A DNA stretch of 64,000 bases from Typhlomys cinereus (lineage: Eukaryota > Chordata > Mammalia > Rodentia > Platacanthomyidae), in contig JALPQD010000294.1 in NCBI GenBank assembly GCA_023101885.1, forward strand, positions 1,167,501 to 1,231,500, given 5' to 3'. The position numbers and the translations under genes are program-made. Below the pieces are notes generated by a model. It saw nothing but the letters and a program-made list of their open reading frames with translations, was not told where the DNA came from and searched no databases. Every line of letters starts with the position of its first letter. Within the stretch, counting starts at the first letter, position 1. Shown here in pieces: positions 60,390 to 64,000 of this stretch.

Positions 60390-63300
60390 GTAAGTCTGCC
60401 TGTGCTTTCTAAGCTCAGTACCTCTTCCTCAGATTGTAGGAATGTGCCTGTGGTTGTATTGGGGGCTTAAATTTCATATTAAAGTGATGATAGCCAAGAA
60501 AATTGCTTTCACGTTTCCCCTCAGATTTCCCAGGGTAACCACTAGGATAAATATTCTTGGGATATTTCCTTGCTAGATATTTCTAGAATAATGTGTCTTT
60601 TTTTGTTCTTGTCTCTGCCTTTAAATATATGATCCATTTTGTTTTGCTTCTAACCAATAAAAAGAGATTAGAGAATAAAACTGTTTTTAAGGAAAAGTTT
60701 TACCGAATATGATCTCGCAGTACCATGTTTCATGAATATAAACCGCGTGAGACAAGGAGCTAATATGATCCAGATGAGTTGGTCCCTTTGCTGCTTGCCT
60801 GGACCGTGGATATCACAATAAGGGGACAGACTTCAGCAGACAGACCTGGAGTGAGAGATGAGATCAGGCACCAGGCCCAGGCACCTGCTGGTGAGGATGG
60901 AGGAAAAGATCTAACTTCCTACTACGTGGGCCAGCACTGAGGGTTGTAGGCATGCAGGCCTCCTCCCTCAGTCTGACTCCAGGTACATGGTGACAGCTGT
61001 GTCATGCATTTCCTTCCAAAGCAAGTGTTGCAGTTGCGAAGTGGCATGTTTCCTTCTTCTGTGCCCTCTGTCCCCTCCCCATGTGGATGTTCTTGTGTTA
61101 CCTTCTTTCTCTCCTCAGTCTGCATTCCTAGAAGTAAAGAGGAATTCTAGTGAAATCTTCCAAAGGTAAACATGGAAACAGCGCAGCCTAATCTAATAGC
61201 ACAGCTCCGGAGGCAGACAGACCAGTATTTGGATCTTGTCTCTGTTCTTATGTCCTTATGTTGCTTCACTTCCTAGTCTCAGTTTCTTCCTCTAGATGGG
61301 GAGCATAATAATTCTGGTGTTGCCAAGGCTTTCTATGTTTGTACAATGCTTAGAATAAACACTGAAAACACAGAAGCTTCACTAATTACCATTGGTGCAG
61401 GTGTATATGTAACCCAGCCTCTAAATTTAAGAATGAGGAAATCGCTGGTTTGGAGTCATGGGAATCCAGATTCTATGATTTGAAATATTTTTATCTTAAT
61501 TACACCCTTTAGAATAAAAGTACCTATGCACAGTGAGTGGTAGGTATTATTTGTGTTCAGGTTAGCTTTCAGTATTTGATCTTTGTCGCATCCTCCTTAC
61601 TAGTCCTCTTAGCTTTCACTTGTAGTCTTTTTATGGAAGTATTTTCTTAAGTAATAAATATTAAAGCTTAATGAGATAGTATCTGTAAGTTCTTACTCTA
61701 ATTGGTACATGGTATATGCCTCTCCCTTTCTGCCCACAGGAAAAGCAAGGGAGGCTTATGGATTGGGGTTGGACAGGTGGGCCTGGCACACCTGAGCAGG
61801 CCTGATGCGCCTGATCGGCAGGTGTCCCATCAAGTGAGTCTCTGGTGGTTCTAGGCTTTCTGTAGACTCCAGTCTGGAGCTTGTTTGGGAGCAGAAGGTC
61901 CCATAGTCAGTCCTCTTGATGTAATGGAACTTGGTCAATTTCCTGTAAGAAATCAATCAACTCCAGGGCTACATCCTGTCTAGAATGTAGAACATCTAAG
62001 TTGTCAATGCCAAATTTTTAGATTGGTGGAAGGAAGACAGTTCAAAGAAGAAGAAAAGAAAGAAGGAACAATAAAGACAAGAAAGGAGATGGGAAACATG
62101 TTCTTTTTTGTCCAGGACTGTGCCCCTCCTGCTTGTCTAGTTGAGCTTGCTCCACTGGGGACATGGAGGATGTGTGTGCTAGAGTCTTATTGTCACAGTC
62201 AACCTGTCTGCTTTTACTTGCTGATGACCTGCTTTGCATTCTGTGGTACAGTGAATGTCCCTCCCCAACTCTGGCTCCAACCACAACAGTGGGTTTTTGT
62301 GAATGGTTTGTGAATGGAGATTTTTGTTGATGGTCATGCCCCAACTCTGTCATCACCCTGATCACTCATCACCTACAGTATTTCCTCCCAGAACTCCAAT
62401 TTTCATACACTTTATCCCTGTACTTAGCACGTTTCAGGTAGAAGAGACATTTAGATATTTAGCATTATTTTTTTTTTCAAACAGAAAGTGGAAGCAGGGT
62501 TACCAGAAGGGTTCAGCCTAGAATCCAAACCTGCTCACCTCCATGCTTTGCTCTAGACCACACAGACCATGACAGTACAGAGGCATTTCCAGCCAGAACC
62601 CCTCCTGTATGAGCTATTCCCAACTGGCCTTTTTCTCATTTAAACTGCTCAGCAGTGTGGAAGGCAAAGGCCAAGAAGTGGCTTTAGCGGTCCCTTTGTT
62701 TTCTATGAAGAGAAATCTTCTTCCTAACAGTAAAGATTTAACATGTATTTTTGTGCTTGATTTAATTTTGACATGACACTGTTGTCACAGGGATAGTCAG
62801 AGGTATTCTGCATCCAACATCTATGATGTTGTCTCATGATATACAAGGCACAATGGCATATTAGAATACCGTGGATTACCAAACTCATAAGTGAACAGGC
62901 GTTTTGCAAACACGATCTTGTAAGATCTGAACAAGAACTTAGAAGTCGTTGGTTCATCTTCCTCACTGACCAGCCAAAGTAATGAAGGCCTGAAAAGGCA
63001 GAGTGACTAAGTGGTTAGTATTAAAAAGCAGGGTTGTGTGTAATTTTACTATGTTCCCTATTAAAGTGCAGATGGATAAACATCTCTGAATAAAAACCCC
63101 TTAGTCTCCTCCGGCCTCATGACTTCATGAGCCCAGCACGTTAGATGTGCCCTGTCTTTGCTCCAGTGATGGACATGATGACAGCGTCCTCCCTAGGGTC
63201 CAGAGACCGAAAATCTTCCCAGCTAGGAATTTCCTTATAGCTCTCTGGGCTATATGTGTCTTCTGCTCACTTTTATTAACCTATCTCTACTTAACCTTTT

Positions 63301-64000
63301 CTGGGCTAATTCTTTATATGGCAAAACTAAACTTTTTAAATCTGTAACTCTGATCGTCCCTTCTTTCTGCTAGAGATATGGCTCACATTCTTTTTTTTCC
63401 CCAACCTCAGCTCCATGGATTCCATTCTTGTAGCAATAATCATAGAAGATACTGGGGTAGTATTTTCTTTTTTAATTGCATGTGAATGATTTAACAGTCT
63501 AACTGGTCTTTTCATACATGTACATTACCTGGTTTGTTCCTGCCAGTGCTTGGAACTGATGGATTTGCCTTAGCTTGCTAAAAGCTTCCTTTTATGGTTT
63601 CAGTGTCTAGAACAATAGTTCAGTGATCCCAAACACAAAAATCGTCAAAATATTTCAAGTACATATGTAAAACACAGTCCGTGCATGAGTGGACCTAACT
63701 CATGATATTTGTAGAGTAATCATTTTAACCTTGTGAACACAGGAGTCTTTATTTATTTACTTTATTATGTTTTAACTTCATTTCGTCTATTGATAAGTGG
63801 TGTGATAGAAACTTGGAGGGCAAGCACAACAGGGCCAAAACAATGCGGCAAAGAGAAGGGACTTGAAGACCATCCAGCTTTGGGCAAATGCCACAAGTGA
63901 ATATTTGCTTCATGTGTTCACATGAGTCAGAAGGCATAATAGGGCATAGCTTCAGCTGTATTTTCTTTGGCATAGTAAGATTTCAGGGCCAAAAGGAAGC
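60390..64000. other. presumed intron, no gene seen
   Basis: Apart from the MIR at 61205 nothing is recognised. No further exon with good splice sites and an open frame was found before the window ends. Confidence 0.5.
61205..61385 (+). mobile_element. MIR
   Basis: ggaggcagacagaccagtatttggatcttgtctctg ... ttgcttcacttcctagtctcagtttcttcctctagatggggagcataataattctgg ... acaatgcttagaataaacact is a nearly complete diverged MIR. Confidence 0.75.

Noticed and set aside
1..64000. CRISPR arrays, prokaryotic operons, integrated phage or other defence-like systems
   Set aside because: No spaced direct-repeat arrays and no dense ORFs. The whole window has the texture of a mammalian intron.
1..64000. Endogenous retrovirus proviruses
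   Set aside because: The only reverse transcriptase seen belongs to L1. No LTR pair, primer-binding site or gag/pol/env-like frame was found.

Overview
The window is mammalian nuclear DNA. It is AT-rich, has no dense ORFs, operons or prokaryotic signals, and is dominated by interspersed repeats. The host is a rodent: B1 (7SL-derived), ID-like and B2-superfamily SINEs occur beside rodent L1 and the ancient mammalian MIR, L2, MER5A, L1M and L3/CR1 layers. The youngest SINE is a B2-like tRNA-derived element of about 250-300 bp. Its head reads GGGGCTGGAGAGGTGGCTCA and it carries a (CA)n block before its A-rich tail. Together with older 'gagagaga'-type B2 relatives it suggests a dipodoid rodent (jerboa or jumping mouse). 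That placement is an inference from SINE type, made without a database search.

The window looks like the inside of a gene with large introns on the + strand. Two exon-like blocks stand out: 30959-31141 (61 codons, phase 0 at both ends) and 60167-60389 (74 codons plus one base). Both have AG acceptors, GTAAGT donors and one continuously open, helix-like reading frame. Their phases would allow direct splicing to each other. I do not recognise the protein. A 49-bp exon-like block at 22052-22100 is only a weak candidate.

Layout: 1-30958 is presumed intron with B1, B2-like, MIR, L1 and medium-reiterated rodent repeats, including an ancient antisense L1M near 23.7-25.0 kb that was later split by a SINE and another repeat. 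31142-42366 holds MIR, L2/MER5A, SINEs and a cluster of L1 3' ends, one of which has a 5' inversion (twin priming). 42354-48733 is a nearly complete, recently inserted but dead L1, with a two-unit GC-rich 5'UTR, ORF1, ORF2 (endonuclease, reverse transcriptase, Cys-rich end), a G-rich 3'UTR and a 13-bp target-site duplication. 48734-60166 contains more SINEs, a PSMD10 (gankyrin) processed pseudogene on the - strand and an L3/CR1 relic. 60390-64000 is mostly unassigned intron.

I found no CRISPR array, tRNA gene, rRNA gene or novel multi-gene system. The most interesting material is retrotransposon biology (L1 monomers, the twin-primed L1 between ~95-bp direct repeats, SINE subfamily structure) and the two unidentified exons.
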